In this document: one piece after another, positions 1 to 9,869 of the stretch | How the letters are laid out: every line of letters starts with the position of its first letter | Position numbering within the stretch: the stretch's first letter is position 1 | Source: an uncultured bacterium | GTDB taxonomy: Bacteria; Planctomycetota; GCA-002687715 | Direction of reading: 5' to 3' | Length of the DNA: 64,000 nucleotides | Assembly (NCBI GenBank): GCA_902826835.1 | Contig: CADEGH010000001.1 | Span: 210,253 to 274,252 of the forward strand | Program-made: the position numbers and the translations under genes | The notes under the pieces: generated by a model | What the model was told of the DNA's origin: nothing | The model's database searches: none | The model's input: the letters and a program-made list of their open reading frames with translations, nothing else

Positions 1-153
1 GGAGGCCTCGATGAGGACGGAGGGGATTCCGTATCCGCCATCATCATAGGCCTTGATGCCACCAGTGCCCAGGGGCTCCCGCACTAGGCTCCCCGTGTAT
101 TCGCGTTTCCGCTCCCCGGACCCATTGCGGGCCCAGGGAGGGACCCGGCTCAT
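1..153 (-). CDS. Unidentified protein, N-terminal fragment cut by the window edge
   Basis: An open frame starts with ATG at 153, six bases after the metK stop, and stays open to the window edge (51 codons seen). GGAG lies 11 bases upstream, inside the end of metK, so translation could be coupled to metK. The visible residues are hydrophilic and rich in Gly, Arg and Glu, with no signal peptide or recognised motif. Its position makes it the last visible gene of the lspA-to-metK operon. I cannot assign a function; it does not look like SAH hydrolase, a common metK neighbour. Confidence 0.5.
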   Translation of the reverse strand, partial: MSRVPPWARNGSGERKREYTGSLVREPLGTGGIKAYDDGGYGIPSVLIEAS

Positions 154-159
154 CTCGAA

Positions 160-1320
160 TCAGACTCCGGCCGCGGCGCGGAGAGCTTCGGCGCGGTCGG
201 TCCGCTCCCAAGTGAAGTTCGGGAGCGCACGTCCAAAGTGCCCCCCGGCAGCGGTGGGCCGGTAGATCGGGCGAAGGAGATCGAGGCTCTTGATGATCCC
301 GTAGGGGGTCAGATCGAAGTGATCTCGGACCAGTTTCTCGATCTTGCTTTCGGGGATGCGGGCGGTTCCGCCGGTCATGACGCGAATGGAGAGCGGCTGC
401 GCTACCCCGATGGCGTAACTGAGTTGAATTTCGCAGCGGTCGGCGAGGCCGGCTGCGACCACGTTCTTGGCCACCCAGCGGGCGGCGTAAGCGGCCGAAC
501 GGTCAACCTTCGAGGGGTCTTTGCCGGAGAAGGCTCCGCCGCCGTGGCGCCCCATGCCGCCGTAGGTGTCCACGATGATCTTACGGCCCGTGAGGCCGCA
601 GTCGCCCTGAGGACCGCCGATCACGAACCGCCCCGTCGGGTTGATGTGGAAGATCGTGTCGCGATCGATCATTTCCTTGGGCAAGGCGCGCGGGGCGAGG
701 TCGTTCACCACGAAGTTGCGGATTTCCTCGTTCGTGGCGTCAGGGTGGTGCTGGGTCGACACCAAGACGGTGTGGATACGCACCGGCTTGTCTTTTTCGT
801 ACTCGACGGTGACCTGCGACTTGGCGTCGGGACGGAGCCACTTGACGCGCCCGGCGCGGCGATCGTCGGTGAGCTGGTTGACCAGGCGATGCGACCACAT
901 GATCGGCGCCGGCATCAACTCCGGAGTTTCTCGGCAGGCGTAGCCGAACATGATGCCCTGATCGCCGGCCCCCTGCTCCTTCTCGTCGGTCTTGCCGACG
1001 CCCTGGGCGATGTCCGGCGACTGTTTGTCGAGGGTCACGACCACCGCGCAGGAGTCGCAGTCCATGCCCATCTTGCCGTCGACGTAGCCGACGTCGCGCA
1101 CGGTGTCGCGAACGAGTTTGGGGACGTCCACGATCGCCCTCGTGGTGATCTCACCCGCCACCAAGACGAGGCCGGTGGTGCAGAGAGTTTCACAGGCGAC
1201 CCGGCTCTTTGGGTCCTGGGCCAGCATGGCATCCAACACCGCGTCGGAAATTTGGTCGGCCAGCTTGTCGGGATGGCCCATCGAAACGGATTCGGAAGTG
1301 AACAGCACGCGCTCAGACAT
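160..1320 (-). CDS. metK: S-adenosylmethionine synthase
   Basis: Makes S-adenosylmethionine from methionine and ATP in the cytoplasm. The 386-residue length matches the family. Near the N-terminus is the [11 protein letters not shown] block that binds ATP/methionine; further on are the [12 protein letters not shown] segment, the [13 protein letters not shown] loop and the [19 protein letters not shown] signature near the middle of the chain, all in family order. ATG at 1320 lies inside the end of kdtA (8-base overlap) with GGAG ten bases upstream. A GTG two codons earlier (1326) has GGAG only four bases away, so the exact start is open. It is co-transcribed with kdtA and secA. Intact, with no missing key motif. 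Confidence 0.97.
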   Translation of the reverse strand: MSERVLFTSESVSMGHPDKLADQISDAVLDAMLAQDPKSRVACETLCTTGLVLVAGEITTRAIVDVPKLVRDTVRDVGYVDGKMGMDCDSCAVVVTLDKQSPDIAQGVGKTDEKEQGAGDQGIMFGYACRETPELMPAPIMWSHRLVNQLTDDRRAGRVKWLRPDAKSQVTVEYEKDKPVRIHTVLVSTQHHPDATNEEIRNFVVNDLAPRALPKEMIDRDTIFHINPTGRFVIGGPQGDCGLTGRKIIVDTYGGMGRHGGGAFSGKDPSKVDRSAAYAARWVAKNVVAAGLADRCEIQLSYAIGVAQPLSIRVMTGGTARIPESKIEKLVRDHFDLTPYGIIKSLDLLRPIYRPTAAGGHFGRALPNFTWERTDRAEALRAAAGV

Positions 1321-2611
1321 GATCACGAGTCTCCTGGTGTCGATCCTGGTCCGGGAGGAGGGAATCGATCACCTTCATCGTTCGACCAACCGCACCGCGG
1401 TGACGCTCGAGGGTGCGCTTCGCCCCCTCGCGAGCCTTCAGACCACGCTCCGGATCTTCCGCCCAAGCCCACAAGGAGGCCATGACCGAGGCCGCATCGG
1501 CACCTCGGGTCAAGACCCCCTCGGACTCAAGCTCCTCGGCCAGGGTGAGCACCGATTGGACATGGGGCCCAACCAAGATGGGCAAACCGAAAGCCGCCGG
1601 TTCCAGAAGATTATGGCCCCCTATCGGCACCAGGGTTCCGCCGACGAAAGCGGCATCCGCTAGCGCATAAAGGCGGGCCAGTTCCCCCATAGTATCAACG
1701 AGCAGGACCTCCGGATCGGGGACCTCTCCTGGTCGGCTCCTTTGGCCCACCGATTGGGTCACCCGGCGGGCCATCTCCAACACCGAAGGCACCCGTTCTG
1801 GGTGCCGGGGGGCCAGGACCAGGCGCCGGGCCGATCCCACCCTGCGCAGCCTGCTCCACTCCGAAAGCAGCGCCTCCTCCTCCCCCGGATGGGTGCTAGC
1901 GCAGATCACAATCACGGCGTGGGACACGTAGCCGTGGTCCAGCCGAAACTCGGCCCGCAGCGGACCCGCATCCTCCATCCGCGCATTGTCGAACTTCAGA
2001 TTTCCGGAGATCTGGACACGCGCGGGCAGCACCCCGAGCGCCAGCACCCTGGACCGATGCAGTTCATCCTGGACGCACCAGGCGGAAATCGAATTCAAGA
2101 TCCCGGGATCAATGCGATGCAACCAGCGGTAGCGCGGCAGGCTTCGCGCGGAAATGCGGGCGTTGGCCACCACGACGGGGACGCCGGCCCGCTGCGCCTC
2201 CAGGAGCAGATTCGGCCACAGCTCCAGCTCCATCAGGACCAACAGGCTCGGTTGAAAGCGCCGGAGCGCCCGTCGGACCACCCGGCGAAAGTCGAAGGGG
2301 GACGGCTCGATGGGAAGCCGCGGGTACTGGTTTCGGGCGACTTCGAGGCCGCGCACCGTGGAAACCGTGAGCGCGACTTCCCCCCCCCCTGGGCGCGCCT
2401 GGATGGCCCCGATCAGCCCCCGGGCCGCCAAAGTCTCGCCGACACTGACCGCGTGCACCCAGACTCGGGGTCGGTCCGGCGGCGGAAGTGGGGGGCCCGG
2501 ACTCAAGCGAGCCCGCAGAGGAACGGACGGTTTGCCGCTCCACTTTCGGGCCAGCCAGATGAAGGGCCCGAGGAGGAGCGCAACCGTCCAGTAGATGGCG
2601 TCGATGAGCAT
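1313..2611 (-). CDS. waaA: 3-deoxy-D-manno-octulosonic acid (Kdo) transferase
   Basis: Transfers Kdo from CMP-Kdo to lipid A precursor at the inner face of the cytoplasmic membrane. The 432-residue chain begins with a membrane-anchoring hydrophobic segment (about residues 5-20). The first glycosyltransferase lobe contains WVHAVSVGE and ELELWPNLL, both typical of KdtA/WaaA. The second lobe has the nucleotide-sugar half with [16 protein letters not shown], the family signature. Length is close to the roughly 425 residues of known homologues. The ATG at 2611 follows secA by 54 bases, and its stop overlaps metK. It implies an LPS-type outer membrane. Confidence 0.95.
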   Translation of the reverse strand: MLIDAIYWTVALLLGPFIWLARKWSGKPSVPLRARLSPGPPLPPPDRPRVWVHAVSVGETLAARGLIGAIQARPGGGEVALTVSTVRGLEVARNQYPRLPIEPSPFDFRRVVRRALRRFQPSLLVLMELELWPNLLLEAQRAGVPVVVANARISARSLPRYRWLHRIDPGILNSISAWCVQDELHRSRVLALGVLPARVQISGNLKFDNARMEDAGPLRAEFRLDHGYVSHAVIVICASTHPGEEEALLSEWSRLRRVGSARRLVLAPRHPERVPSVLEMARRVTQSVGQRSRPGEVPDPEVLLVDTMGELARLYALADAAFVGGTLVPIGGHNLLEPAAFGLPILVGPHVQSVLTLAEELESEGVLTRGADAASVMASLWAWAEDPERGLKAREGAKRTLERHRGAVGRTMKVIDSLLPDQDRHQETRDHV

Positions 2612-2665
2612 CGGGGCGCTCCGGCGAAGGAGGGAGCCAGCGCGCCCGGCTCACTCGACGCCGAC

Positions 2666-5290
2666 TCAGGCTGCGGGTGCCGAGCCACCCGTCAAGCCGT
2701 GGCACTTCTTGAATTTCCGGCCGGACCCGCAGGGGCAGTCGTCGTTGCGCCCGACTTTGGGCTGGTCGCGACGGAACGGTTTGGCCGGTTCCTTCGACTG
2801 GTTGGCGGATGCCGCTTGGTTCATTTCCGAGCTGGCTCCGCCGAAATCGTCTTTCCGTGCTTGCGCTCCCGACCACTTGTCGGGGGCCTGCTCGAGTTGT
2901 TTGGCCGCTTCCGGCCGCCCCACCTCGATGCGGAACCAGAAGTCGCTGACCTCTTCTTCGATCGCCCGCAACATGTTTTCGAAGAGTTGGTAGCCCTCTT
3001 TCTTGTAGGCCACCTTCGGGTCTTCCTGCGCGTACGCGCGCAGGCCGATCCCCGACTTCAGGGCATCCATATTGTAGAGATGTTCCTTCCACTTGCCGTC
3101 GAAGGAATTCAAACAAATGAACCGTGCGACCGCCGGGCTCATTTCCGCGCCCAACTCGGCATCGCGTTCCTCGTAGCGGCGCTCGAGTTCGGCCTTCAGC
3201 AGCTCTTCGGCCTTTTCGCGGTCCAAGGGCACGGTAGGTGCATCGTCGCCGACCTTGCGCTTCCACCATTCCTGAACCGGAGACAAGCTCCACTCCGCGC
3301 CCTTCTGTCCCTCCGGCATCGAGAGATCGAGAGCCCGGTCGAGCGACTGGGTCAGCATCCGCAGCACGAGGGACTTCAGCTCCTCACCTCGCAGGATCTG
3401 CTGGCGATAGTCGTAGACGAGCGTGCGCTGCTCGTTCATCACCTCGTCGTACTCGAGCAGGCGCTTGCGAATGTCGAAGTTGCGCTCTTCGACTTTTTTC
3501 TGCGCGCGCTCGACACTGCGGCTCACCATCTTGGCTTCGATCGCCTGGTCGCCGGTGAGTCCGAGTTTTCCGAGGAGGGCCGCCATTCGCGGCCCGGTGA
3601 ACCGACGCATCAGCTCGTCTTCGAGGCAGAGGTAAAAGCGGCTCGACCCGGGATCACCCTGTCGACCCGCTCGCCCCCGGAGCTGATTATCGATGCGGCG
3701 GGCTTCGTGACGCTCGGTGCCCACGATGTGGAGGCCGCCGAGATCCACCACGGTCGATCCCAGTTTGATGTCGGTACCACGACCCGCCATGTTGGTCGCG
3801 ATCGTGACGCGCCCGCTTTCGCCGGCCTTGGCGATGATTTCGGCCTCCCGCGCGTGCTGCTTGGCGTTGAGGACTTCGTGCTCGATTCCCCGGCGCTTCA
3901 AAACCTCGGAGAGCCGCTCGGACTTTTCGATGGAGGTCGTGCCGACGAGCACGGGCCGCCCCTGTTTGTTGCGATCCAGGATGTCTTGAACCACCGCCGT
4001 GAATTTTGCCTTCTCAGTCGCATAGACGAGGTCGTTGCGATCGTCGCGCACGCAAGGACGGTTCGGAGGAATCACCATCACGTCGAGCTTGTAGATGCGC
4101 AGGAACTCGCCGGCCTCGGTGATGGCGGTACCGGTCATCCCCGAAATCTTCTCGTACAGTTTGAAGAAGTTCTGGAAGGTGATGGTCGCGAGAGTCTGGT
4201 TCTCGGCCCGAATCGGGATGCGCTCCTTGGCCTCCACCGCCTGATGCAAGCCATCGCTCCACCGTCGGCCCGACATCAGTCGTCCGGTGAATTCGTCGAC
4301 GATGACCACCTCGCGCTCGCCGTCGGAATTGGGCTGCACGACGTAGTCGACATCGATGCGGTAGATGTGGTGAGCCCGCAGGGACTGCTCGAGGAGGTGA
4401 GGCCACTCCATGTTGCGGCCGGCGTAGAACGAATCGACCCCGAGAAGGCGCTGGGCTTCTTCGATGCCAGCCTCGGTCAATAGGACCTGCTGTTCCTTCT
4501 CTTTGACCTCGAAGTGCTGGTCCTTGACGAGGCGGGCCGCGACCTGATCCGCCTTCGGGTACTTCCAGGTGTCACCTTCCGAGGGGCCCGAGATGATCAG
4601 CGGAGTTCGGGCTTCGTCGATGAGGATGTTGTCGACCTCGTCGATGATCGCGAAGCCGCGGCGCTGCGCCTGATCCTCGAGGCGAACCTTCATGTTGTCG
4701 CGGAGGTAGTCGAATCCGAACTCGTTGTTCGTCCCGTAGGTGATGTCGGCGGCGTAGGCGACCTTGCGTTGGGCGCTCGTCATCTCGGACTGGATCACCC
4801 CCACCGTGAGCCCGAGTCGTTCGTAAATCGGCCCCATCCAATCGCGGTCGCGTCGGGCGAGGTAGTCGTTGACGGTCACGACGTGCACCCCTTTGCCGCT
4901 CAACGCGTTCAAGAACGCGGGGCATGTGGCGACCAAGGTCTTACCTTCGCCAGTGCCCATCTCGGAAATTTTGCCTTGGTGGAGGACGATCCCGCCCAGG
5001 AGCTGCACGTCGAAGTGCCGCAAGCCCTTCTCCGCGCCGGGCGGCGGCGTGCGTTTGCTGGCTTCCCGCACGAGGGCGAACGCGTCGACCAGGATTTGGT
5101 CCAGCGTTTGACCATCCGCGTACCTTGCCTTGAGCGCATCCGTGGCGGCCCGCAGCTCGGCATCCGTCTTTTTGGCGAGCTCGGGCTCCCGTTCGTTGAT
5201 CGCGCGGACCATGGGCAGGAGCCGACGCAGTTCACGATCGTTGCGCGAGCCGAAGACCTTCGTGAATGAGCGGAAGAACCATTCGATCAT
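2666..5290 (-). CDS. secA: Preprotein translocase ATPase SecA
   Basis: Motor ATPase that drives secretory proteins through SecYEG. Walker A (MGTGEGKT, about residues 111-118), the [13 protein letters not shown]alker B block, the [10 protein letters not shown] motif and the helicase-like second nucleotide-binding fold are all present in order. The 874-residue chain ends with a SEC-C zinc motif ([14 protein letters not shown]) that binds Zn and SecB or ribosomes in other bacteria. A linker rich in Lys, Ala, Asn and Gln precedes it. The ATG at 5290 overlaps the response-regulator stop by four bases (ATGA), indicating coupled translation. Confidence 0.98.
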   Translation of the reverse strand: MIEWFFRSFTKVFGSRNDRELRRLLPMVRAINEREPELAKKTDAELRAATDALKARYADGQTLDQILVDAFALVREASKRTPPPGAEKGLRHFDVQLLGGIVLHQGKISEMGTGEGKTLVATCPAFLNALSGKGVHVVTVNDYLARRDRDWMGPIYERLGLTVGVIQSEMTSAQRKVAYAADITYGTNNEFGFDYLRDNMKVRLEDQAQRRGFAIIDEVDNILIDEARTPLIISGPSEGDTWKYPKADQVAARLVKDQHFEVKEKEQQVLLTEAGIEEAQRLLGVDSFYAGRNMEWPHLLEQSLRAHHIYRIDVDYVVQPNSDGEREVVIVDEFTGRLMSGRRWSDGLHQAVEAKERIPIRAENQTLATITFQNFFKLYEKISGMTGTAITEAGEFLRIYKLDVMVIPPNRPCVRDDRNDLVYATEKAKFTAVVQDILDRNKQGRPVLVGTTSIEKSERLSEVLKRRGIEHEVLNAKQHAREAEIIAKAGESGRVTIATNMAGRGTDIKLGSTVVDLGGLHIVGTERHEARRIDNQLRGRAGRQGDPGSSRFYLCLEDELMRRFTGPRMAALLGKLGLTGDQAIEAKMVSRSVERAQKKVEERNFDIRKRLLEYDEVMNEQRTLVYDYRQQILRGEELKSLVLRMLTQSLDRALDLSMPEGQKGAEWSLSPVQEWWKRKVGDDAPTVPLDREKAEELLKAELERRYEERDAELGAEMSPAVARFICLNSFDGKWKEHLYNMDALKSGIGLRAYAQEDPKVAYKKEGYQLFENMLRAIEEEVSDFWFRIEVGRPEAAKQLEQAPDKWSGAQARKDDFGGASSEMNQAASANQSKEPAKPFRRDQPKVGRNDDCPCGSGRKFKKCHGLTGGSAPAA

Positions 5291-6153
5291 GAGAGTTCCT
5301 CCCCTCCGGGTGAGGGGTGATGGGTCGCCGGAAGCAATGAAGAGACGAACTTCAAGAGCACCGCCGTCTCGTAGGGTTTTACGAGGAATGCGTCCACCTC
5401 GGGAGGGAGGCGTTCTCGATCGACGTGGGCGGCCGCCGTCGCGAGGATGAAGGGCAATTGGGCGAGGTTCGGTTTCGCTTTGACCTTGGCCGCCAATTCG
5501 AGGCCGGTCATGCCGCCCATTTCGAGGTCGCTCAAAATGAGATCGAACTCGTTGGCGTCGAGGAGTTGGAGAGCCCGCTCGGCGGAGTCAGCGCGCATGA
5601 CCCGGTAGCCCTGCCGGCCCAAGATTCCCGCCACCGCGTCCCCGATTCGGACTTCGTCATCCACGACGAGGATGCGAGCGGCTTTCTCGGTCAGCCGCGC
5701 TCCGGGTCCGGGGGGTGTCTCCTTCTCGACCCACGCAACCAAGTCGGAAAAGGTGGGAACCCCCTCGGCCCGCCACCGGGTTTCGATTTCGGAGCGGACG
5801 TCCTGGTTGTAGCGGCGCAGATCCAGCCACTTTTCGTAGTCCTCGAAGTGGCTCTGGATGTCGATGGAGTCGTGGGTGTCCACCGCGAAGAAGAATCGGT
5901 CACGCACCAAGAGCTCTTGGAAGGCGAGTTTCATGTGCGGATAGCGGTGGTTGCCCAGGCGCAAGAGGTAGCGCCGCATCACCCCGGCTCGCTGGTCGCG
6001 CACGAACGTCTTCAAAATCTCCTCGGTGGTGGTCGCTTCGAGCAGACCTGGCGGCAATTTGGGAGCCCGCGCCGGCGCGGGGTAGGCGATGTCGAGCCAG
6101 ACCCTGACCGCGTCTCGAAAGGTCTTCGGACTGATCAGGCCCTCGGCACTCAT
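5287..6153 (-). CDS. Response regulator with unassigned N-terminal domain and C-terminal receiver
   Basis: 288 residues. The C-terminal part (about 160-285) is a CheY-like receiver: acidic pocket DDE near 165-167, likely phospho-acceptor Asp209 in LILSDLEM, conserved Thr near 239 and Lys259 in LVKPYE. The N-terminal 155 residues are charged and aromatic, contain no DNA-binding or enzyme motif I recognise, and precede the receiver, the reverse of the usual order. ATG at 6153 overlaps the pyrD stop (ATGA) and the stop overlaps the secA start (ATGA), so expression is tied to both. No histidine kinase is nearby. The receiver call is firm; the output is unknown. Confidence 0.85.
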   Translation of the reverse strand: MSAEGLISPKTFRDAVRVWLDIAYPAPARAPKLPPGLLEATTTEEILKTFVRDQRAGVMRRYLLRLGNHRYPHMKLAFQELLVRDRFFFAVDTHDSIDIQSHFEDYEKWLDLRRYNQDVRSEIETRWRAEGVPTFSDLVAWVEKETPPGPGARLTEKAARILVVDDEVRIGDAVAGILGRQGYRVMRADSAERALQLLDANEFDLILSDLEMGGMTGLELAAKVKAKPNLAQLPFILATAAAHVDRERLPPEVDAFLVKPYETAVLLKFVSSLLPATHHPSPGGEELS

Positions 6154-7082
6154 CCTCGGCCTCGAGGTACTTGCAGTGTGCCGACCCAATCCGAGAGGGC
6201 GCCGAGCTTTTCTCGAGTGTGCAGTTCCGCCAGTTGCCGAACGATCTGGAGCGGCGTTTCGGGACCTCGAAAGTTGGCTGTCCCGACCTGGACAGCACTT
6301 GCCCCCGCCACCAGGAACTCCATCACGTCCTCGGCGTCGGTGATGCCCCCGATTCCGACGATGGGCAGGCGGACCGCCCGGCGAACTTTATGGACCGCCG
6401 CCAAAGCCAGCGGCTTGATCGCCGGACCGGAGAGGCCTCCCATACCCGTCGGAGAGCCGAGTTCGGGGCGACGGCGCCGCCAGTCGACGGCCATTCCTTG
6501 GTAGGTATTCACCAAGCACAGAATGTCCGCGCCGCCCGCCTCGGCAGCCCTGGCGGTGGCCGCGAGATCCGTCACGTTGGGGGTGAGTTTCACGAGGAGC
6601 GGTTTGGAAGTACGCCGCCGTGCCTCGGCAACAAGCGGTTCGAGCAGCTTCGGATCGACTCCGAAGTCCAGCCCTCCTGAGACGTTGGGGCAGGAGACGT
6701 TGAGCTCGATCCCATCGATCCCGGGGTCCGCCCCGAACGACTCCGTGAGATTGGCAAAATCGGCCGAGCTCTCTCCTGCCACGTTCACAATTCGAGCACA
6801 GGGAAGGGCGCGGAACGCCTCCAGGTGATGCTCCAGAAAACCGTCGAGCCCCGGATTCATGATGCCGATCGAGTTCAGCATCCCGGAGGCCGTCTCGTGA
6901 ATCCGGGGGGGGGGATTGCCCCGCCGCCGCTCTCGTGTCACCGACTTAGTGACCACCCCTCCGAGTTCATGCAGGTCGAGGGAGCGCTGAGCCTCCTCAC
7001 CGCTTCCGAACGTGCCGGAGGCCACCAGGATCGGATTGCGCAGCCGGAGCGGACCGAGCGAAATCGCGAGGGGATCCGTCAC
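6150..7082 (-). CDS. pyrD: Dihydroorotate dehydrogenase, class 1B catalytic subunit
   Basis: Oxidises dihydroorotate to orotate in pyrimidine synthesis, using FMN. The 310-residue chain starts with GTG at 7082, which overlaps the lspA stop in a GTGA. It carries SIGIMNPGL, the catalytic-base Cys in NVSCPNVSGG (Cys rather than Ser marks class 1), KLTPNVTD, and the FMN phosphate-binding GIGGI and GASAVQVGT motifs near the C-terminus. Class 1B enzymes normally pair with the PyrK electron-transfer subunit, which is not in the window, so the electron acceptor cannot be stated. The open frame continues upstream through lspA, but homology begins only at this GTG. Confidence 0.95.
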   Translation of the reverse strand: MTDPLAISLGPLRLRNPILVASGTFGSGEEAQRSLDLHELGGVVTKSVTRERRRGNPPPRIHETASGMLNSIGIMNPGLDGFLEHHLEAFRALPCARIVNVAGESSADFANLTESFGADPGIDGIELNVSCPNVSGGLDFGVDPKLLEPLVAEARRRTSKPLLVKLTPNVTDLAATARAAEAGGADILCLVNTYQGMAVDWRRRRPELGSPTGMGGLSGPAIKPLALAAVHKVRRAVRLPIVGIGGITDAEDVMEFLVAGASAVQVGTANFRGPETPLQIVRQLAELHTREKLGALSDWVGTLQVPRGRG

Positions 7083-7573
7083 GCCGTGACCCTCGAAGCG
7101 GGGCGCGGCTCTTCCTTCCACAGGGCGATCAACATGAGGCCCGCCCCCACACAGATCATGCTGTCGGCCAGGTTGAACATCGGGAACGGCCAGCTTCCGA
7201 ACCAGACGAGAAGGAAGTCCCGAACCCGCCCGTCTCCGAAGATGTTGTCGTGCAGGTTGCCCAAGGCCCCTGCGAGAATCAGGCCGAACGCGACGTGAGC
7301 CATGAACGGGAGGCGCGGCCGCGTCCAGTACCAGCCAAGGATCAAGGCGGACACCGATCCTCGGAGAGCCACCCAAATCCAGCTGGGCAACCCCTGAAAG
7401 AGGCTCCACATTGCGCCGTCGTTCTTGGCATGCCCAATGTAAAAGAAGCCGGGAATGAGCTCGATCCGGGGCGACCACGCACTCGGAACTCTCTCGAACG
7501 CCCAAGACTTCGTCCACAGGTCGGCGACCACTCCCGAGATGAGGATGAGAAGGAACACGATGCGCGGATTCAT
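7079..7573 (-). CDS. lspA: Lipoprotein signal peptidase (signal peptidase II)
   Basis: Cleaves signal peptides of prolipoproteins in the cytoplasmic membrane. From the ATG at 7573 the protein is 164 residues with four hydrophobic segments. The aspartyl-protease residues are in the conserved places: the Asp of GRVRDFL and the Asp of FNLADS, with GNLHDN just upstream. The ATG at 7573 has GGAGG eleven bases upstream and puts the first membrane helix right after the start, as in most LspA; earlier starts (ATG 7594, GTG 7624) would add a tail of 7-17 residues. It is the first gene of the metK/secA operon and makes the lipoprotein at 22902-24113 plausible. Confidence 0.95.
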   Translation of the reverse strand: MNPRIVFLLILISGVVADLWTKSWAFERVPSAWSPRIELIPGFFYIGHAKNDGAMWSLFQGLPSWIWVALRGSVSALILGWYWTRPRLPFMAHVAFGLILAGALGNLHDNIFGDGRVRDFLLVWFGSWPFPMFNLADSMICVGAGLMLIALWKEEPRPASRVTA

Positions 7574-7656
7574 GAGCCGGGATTCCTCCGCCATGACAGC
7601 ACCTAAACCCTTCACAAATCCCACCTTGCATCGGATACTGGCCCGGCGGAGCTACC

Positions 7657-7684
7657 AATATAGGCCCCGCACTTGGAGCATCAA
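7657..7684 (-). promoter_or_regulatory. Putative sigma70-type promoter of the lspA-to-metK operon
   Basis: Reading the minus strand, TTGATG (7684-7679) and TATATT (7662-7657) are separated by 16 bases, matching the -35 and -10 consensus at 4/6 and 5/6. Transcription would begin near 7650, about 77 bases before the lspA ATG. It lies at the start of the divergent recombinase gene. Read by eye, not tested. Confidence 0.45.
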
Positions 7685-7690
7685 GACAGA

Positions 7691-8632
7691 ATGAGCCCCA
7701 TGCCACGCTCGCAAATCCGGAAGACTCCGCCTGGCAGCCGCTCCCCCCTGCCCCCCCTTGTAGCCAACTTCGTACGCAGCCTGCGGCTCGAGCGCGGGAT
7801 CTCGTTGCACACCCAAGCCGCCTACCAGCGCGACTTGACTCTTCTGAGCGAAGCTCTGTTTCCGAAGTCGCTGGATGTGGCCACGCCGGCCGATCTCTTG
7901 GAGTTCTTGGCAAAGTGCCAGACTCGCGGGGAAAGCCGGCGCACTCGGCTCCGCCGCGGCGCCGCGATCCGGAGTTTCTACCGCCACCTGTGCCAGGCAG
8001 GAATCATCACGAAGAATCCAGCCAGTCTGCTGGTCTCGCCGCGCCCGACCAAGTCTCTTCCCAAGGCCCTGAAGACCGCGGAGACCGACCGTCTACTCCG
8101 CTCGGCCGGGCCTGAGACGCGAGGTCCCGAGGCCCTTCGCGCCAGTCTGGCCCTCGAACTCCTCTACGGATGCGGGCTCCGCGCCCAGGAACTCTCCGGC
8201 CTCGCGATCGAAGACATCGACCTCGAAAGCGGATTCGTCAGAGTGGTTGGAAAGGGAGACAAGGAGAGGCGTGTGCCTCTCGGAGCCCCGATTAGGCAAG
8301 CGCTCAAGGCCTACCTGAAAGACGCTCGCCCCGGCTGGGTACGGCCGACCTCGGGCCGCCATGTCCTGCTCTCGACGCGAGGCCGCCCCTTTTCGCGTCA
8401 GAGCATCTGGAAACTGGTCAAGTCCGCCGCCCTGGCCGCCGACTTGGATCCCCGGGTCTCCCCCCATACGCTCAGGCACTCCTTCGCTACGGACCTCCTG
8501 CGCGGCGGTGCGGACCTCCGGTCCGTCCAAGAGATGCTTGGCCACGCCTCGATCGATACCACCCAGATTTACACCGGCCTAGCGCAAGACCACCTGCGTG
8601 GCTCCCACCGTCGTCATCACCCCCGAGCATGA
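7691..8632 (+). CDS. Tyrosine recombinase, XerC/XerD type
   Basis: Site-specific recombinase of the family that resolves chromosome dimers. The SAM-like N-terminal domain (about residues 20-105) contains the HTQAAYQRDL block; the catalytic domain has Arg in GCGLRAQEL, Lys in the GKGDKER hairpin, His-Arg in HTLRHSF, His in LGHAS and the nucleophilic Tyr in TQIYTG, so the active site is complete. It ends in HHPRA, close to the Xer HPRA ending. ATG at 7691 is chosen over the in-frame TTG at 7673; GGAG lies 12 bases upstream. A second Xer gene is at 60211-61125, so which is XerC and which XerD is unresolved. No mobile-element genes flank it. Confidence 0.9.
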   Translation: MSPMPRSQIRKTPPGSRSPLPPLVANFVRSLRLERGISLHTQAAYQRDLTLLSEALFPKSLDVATPADLLEFLAKCQTRGESRRTRLRRGAAIRSFYRHLCQAGIITKNPASLLVSPRPTKSLPKALKTAETDRLLRSAGPETRGPEALRASLALELLYGCGLRAQELSGLAIEDIDLESGFVRVVGKGDKERRVPLGAPIRQALKAYLKDARPGWVRPTSGRHVLLSTRGRPFSRQSIWKLVKSAALAADLDPRVSPHTLRHSFATDLLRGGADLRSVQEMLGHASIDTTQIYTGLAQDHLRGSHRRHHPRA

Positions 8633-8651
8633 ATGACGCCTCCGCGCGGGC

Positions 8652-8681
8652 TTGCATCGTGCCCCCCCTGCCCTCTATGCT
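8652..8681 (+). promoter_or_regulatory. Possible promoter for the exported protein at 8735
   Basis: TTGCAT (8652-8657) and TATGCT (8676-8681) are 18 bases apart, about 55 bases before the GTG start. The -10 matches consensus at 4/6, the -35 at 3/6. It overlaps nothing coding, since the recombinase ends at 8632. Weak evidence. Confidence 0.3.
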
Positions 8682-8692
8682 CTGACTCAATC

Positions 8693-8706
8693 CCTCGCTA
8701 GCGAGG
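8693..8706. repeat. Perfect 14-bp palindrome in the leader of the exported protein gene
   Basis: CCTCGCTAGCGAGG reads the same on both strands and lies just after the possible promoter and 29 bases before the GTG start. It has no loop, so it suits a dimeric DNA-binding protein better than an RNA hairpin. Function unknown. Confidence 0.35.
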
Positions 8707-8734
8707 ATTTTCCAAACCCACCCCGAGACTCGCT

Positions 8735-9829
8735 GTGCGCCAATCTCACCTCCTACTCTCGATCGTGGCAATCTCCCTTCCCCTGGTCGGCCAGCAGGTC
8801 GGAGACGCACAACGAAACTACACCCTCAATGGTGCCGGATCGAACAGTCCTAGTTTTGTGATCTCCACGATCGGCGTTCCCATCACCAACTTGGCCCACA
8901 ACTACGCCACCCAGACTCCCAACGCGCCTTTGGTCTGGGCCTGGTCGGCCGGGGGCCAAATCGGAGCCGTCACCACCGCGACCAACAGCATCGATCTCGC
9001 ACTGTCGAGCCTGGTGTTCCTATTGGACTTCAACAACGCCTCGACCCCCTTGAGCGCCATCGCTTACACGAACGGAACCGGCAGGTTCTCCCTCACCCAC
9101 CCGACAGCCACCGGATTGGCGGGCTCTTCGTGGTTCATGGCATTCGCCCACGGAGACGCGGCCTCGCCCGACGGATTCTATTGCTCGCAGGTGCACCAGA
9201 CGAACTTCGTAACCGACCCCAGCTTGAGCCTGGCGGTGTTGAATTGCATGCCAGGCACTCCCGTGCCCCTCACGGATGACAGCTTCGCCGCGGTCACCCT
9301 CGGTTTCCCGTTCAATTACTACGGGGTTCCCTATTCGACGGCATTCGTAGGCAGCAACGGTTACGTGACCTTCAACACCGGAGACGTGATCCTGACAGAG
9401 ACGGTCGCGGGCTTTCTGAGCGGCGTCCCGCGCATTTCGATGTCTTGGGACGACTTCAATCCCGCTGCGGGCGGGTCGGTGACCTTCTTCACCGACAACG
9501 TCGGGACCTTCCAGGTGTGCTACACCGGCGTGCCCGAATTCGCGGTCACCGGGAGCAGCAACACCTTCCACGTCACCGCCGTCAATGGCACTTCCATCGT
9601 GTTCGATTTCAGCAACGCCATGACGAACATGGACTGCCTCACTGGATTGTCCCCGGGAGGGGGGCTCGCGACCGGGCTGCCCGTCAATCTCTCGGTGGGA
9701 GTCGCAGCGATTCCAGTTAATCAGGCGGCATACGAGCTCTTCGCTGTCGGTGCCACTGCCTTCGACCTTCGCGGTTACCAAGTGACCTGGCTCTTGGATT
9801 CGGCGGGCGTTCCCCAGCTCGTGTTCTGA
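8735..9829 (+). CDS. Exported protein with a nidogen-like beta domain, function unknown
   Basis: 364 residues from a GTG start. The first 20 residues (hydrophobic core LLLSIVAISLPLVG) look like a signal peptide. The mature part is poor in Lys and rich in Asn, Thr, Gly and Val, as in secreted beta-sandwich proteins. The second half has a pattern like nidogen-type extracellular domains: DDSFAAVTLGFPFNYYG, then a GSNGYVTF turn, then ISMSWDDF and a repeated FxVxY strand series. No catalytic motif or membrane anchor was seen. It stands alone and converges on uvrC. The nidogen similarity is from memory of the pattern and is tentative. Confidence 0.75.
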   Translation: MRQSHLLLSIVAISLPLVGQQVGDAQRNYTLNGAGSNSPSFVISTIGVPITNLAHNYATQTPNAPLVWAWSAGGQIGAVTTATNSIDLALSSLVFLLDFNNASTPLSAIAYTNGTGRFSLTHPTATGLAGSSWFMAFAHGDAASPDGFYCSQVHQTNFVTDPSLSLAVLNCMPGTPVPLTDDSFAAVTLGFPFNYYGVPYSTAFVGSNGYVTFNTGDVILTETVAGFLSGVPRISMSWDDFNPAAGGSVTFFTDNVGTFQVCYTGVPEFAVTGSSNTFHVTAVNGTSIVFDFSNAMTNMDCLTGLSPGGGLATGLPVNLSVGVAAIPVNQAAYELFAVGATAFDLRGYQVTWLLDSAGVPQLVF

Positions 9830-9869
9830 TCCCGGATCGGCCCGCCGCCGAAATTGTAAGGCAGCATTT

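Noticed and set aside
154..159. SAM riboswitch or independent promoter around metK
   Set aside because: metK begins inside kdtA and the downstream spacer is six bases, leaving no room.
1742..4483. Open frame of 913 codons on the plus strand
   Set aside because: It lies opposite the well-conserved waaA and secA genes; composition is that of a GC-rich shadow with no motif or start signal.
7083..7913. In-frame extension of pyrD upstream through lspA
   Set aside because: Homology to dihydroorotate dehydrogenase begins at the GTG at 7082; the upstream part is a shadow of lspA and the Xer gene.
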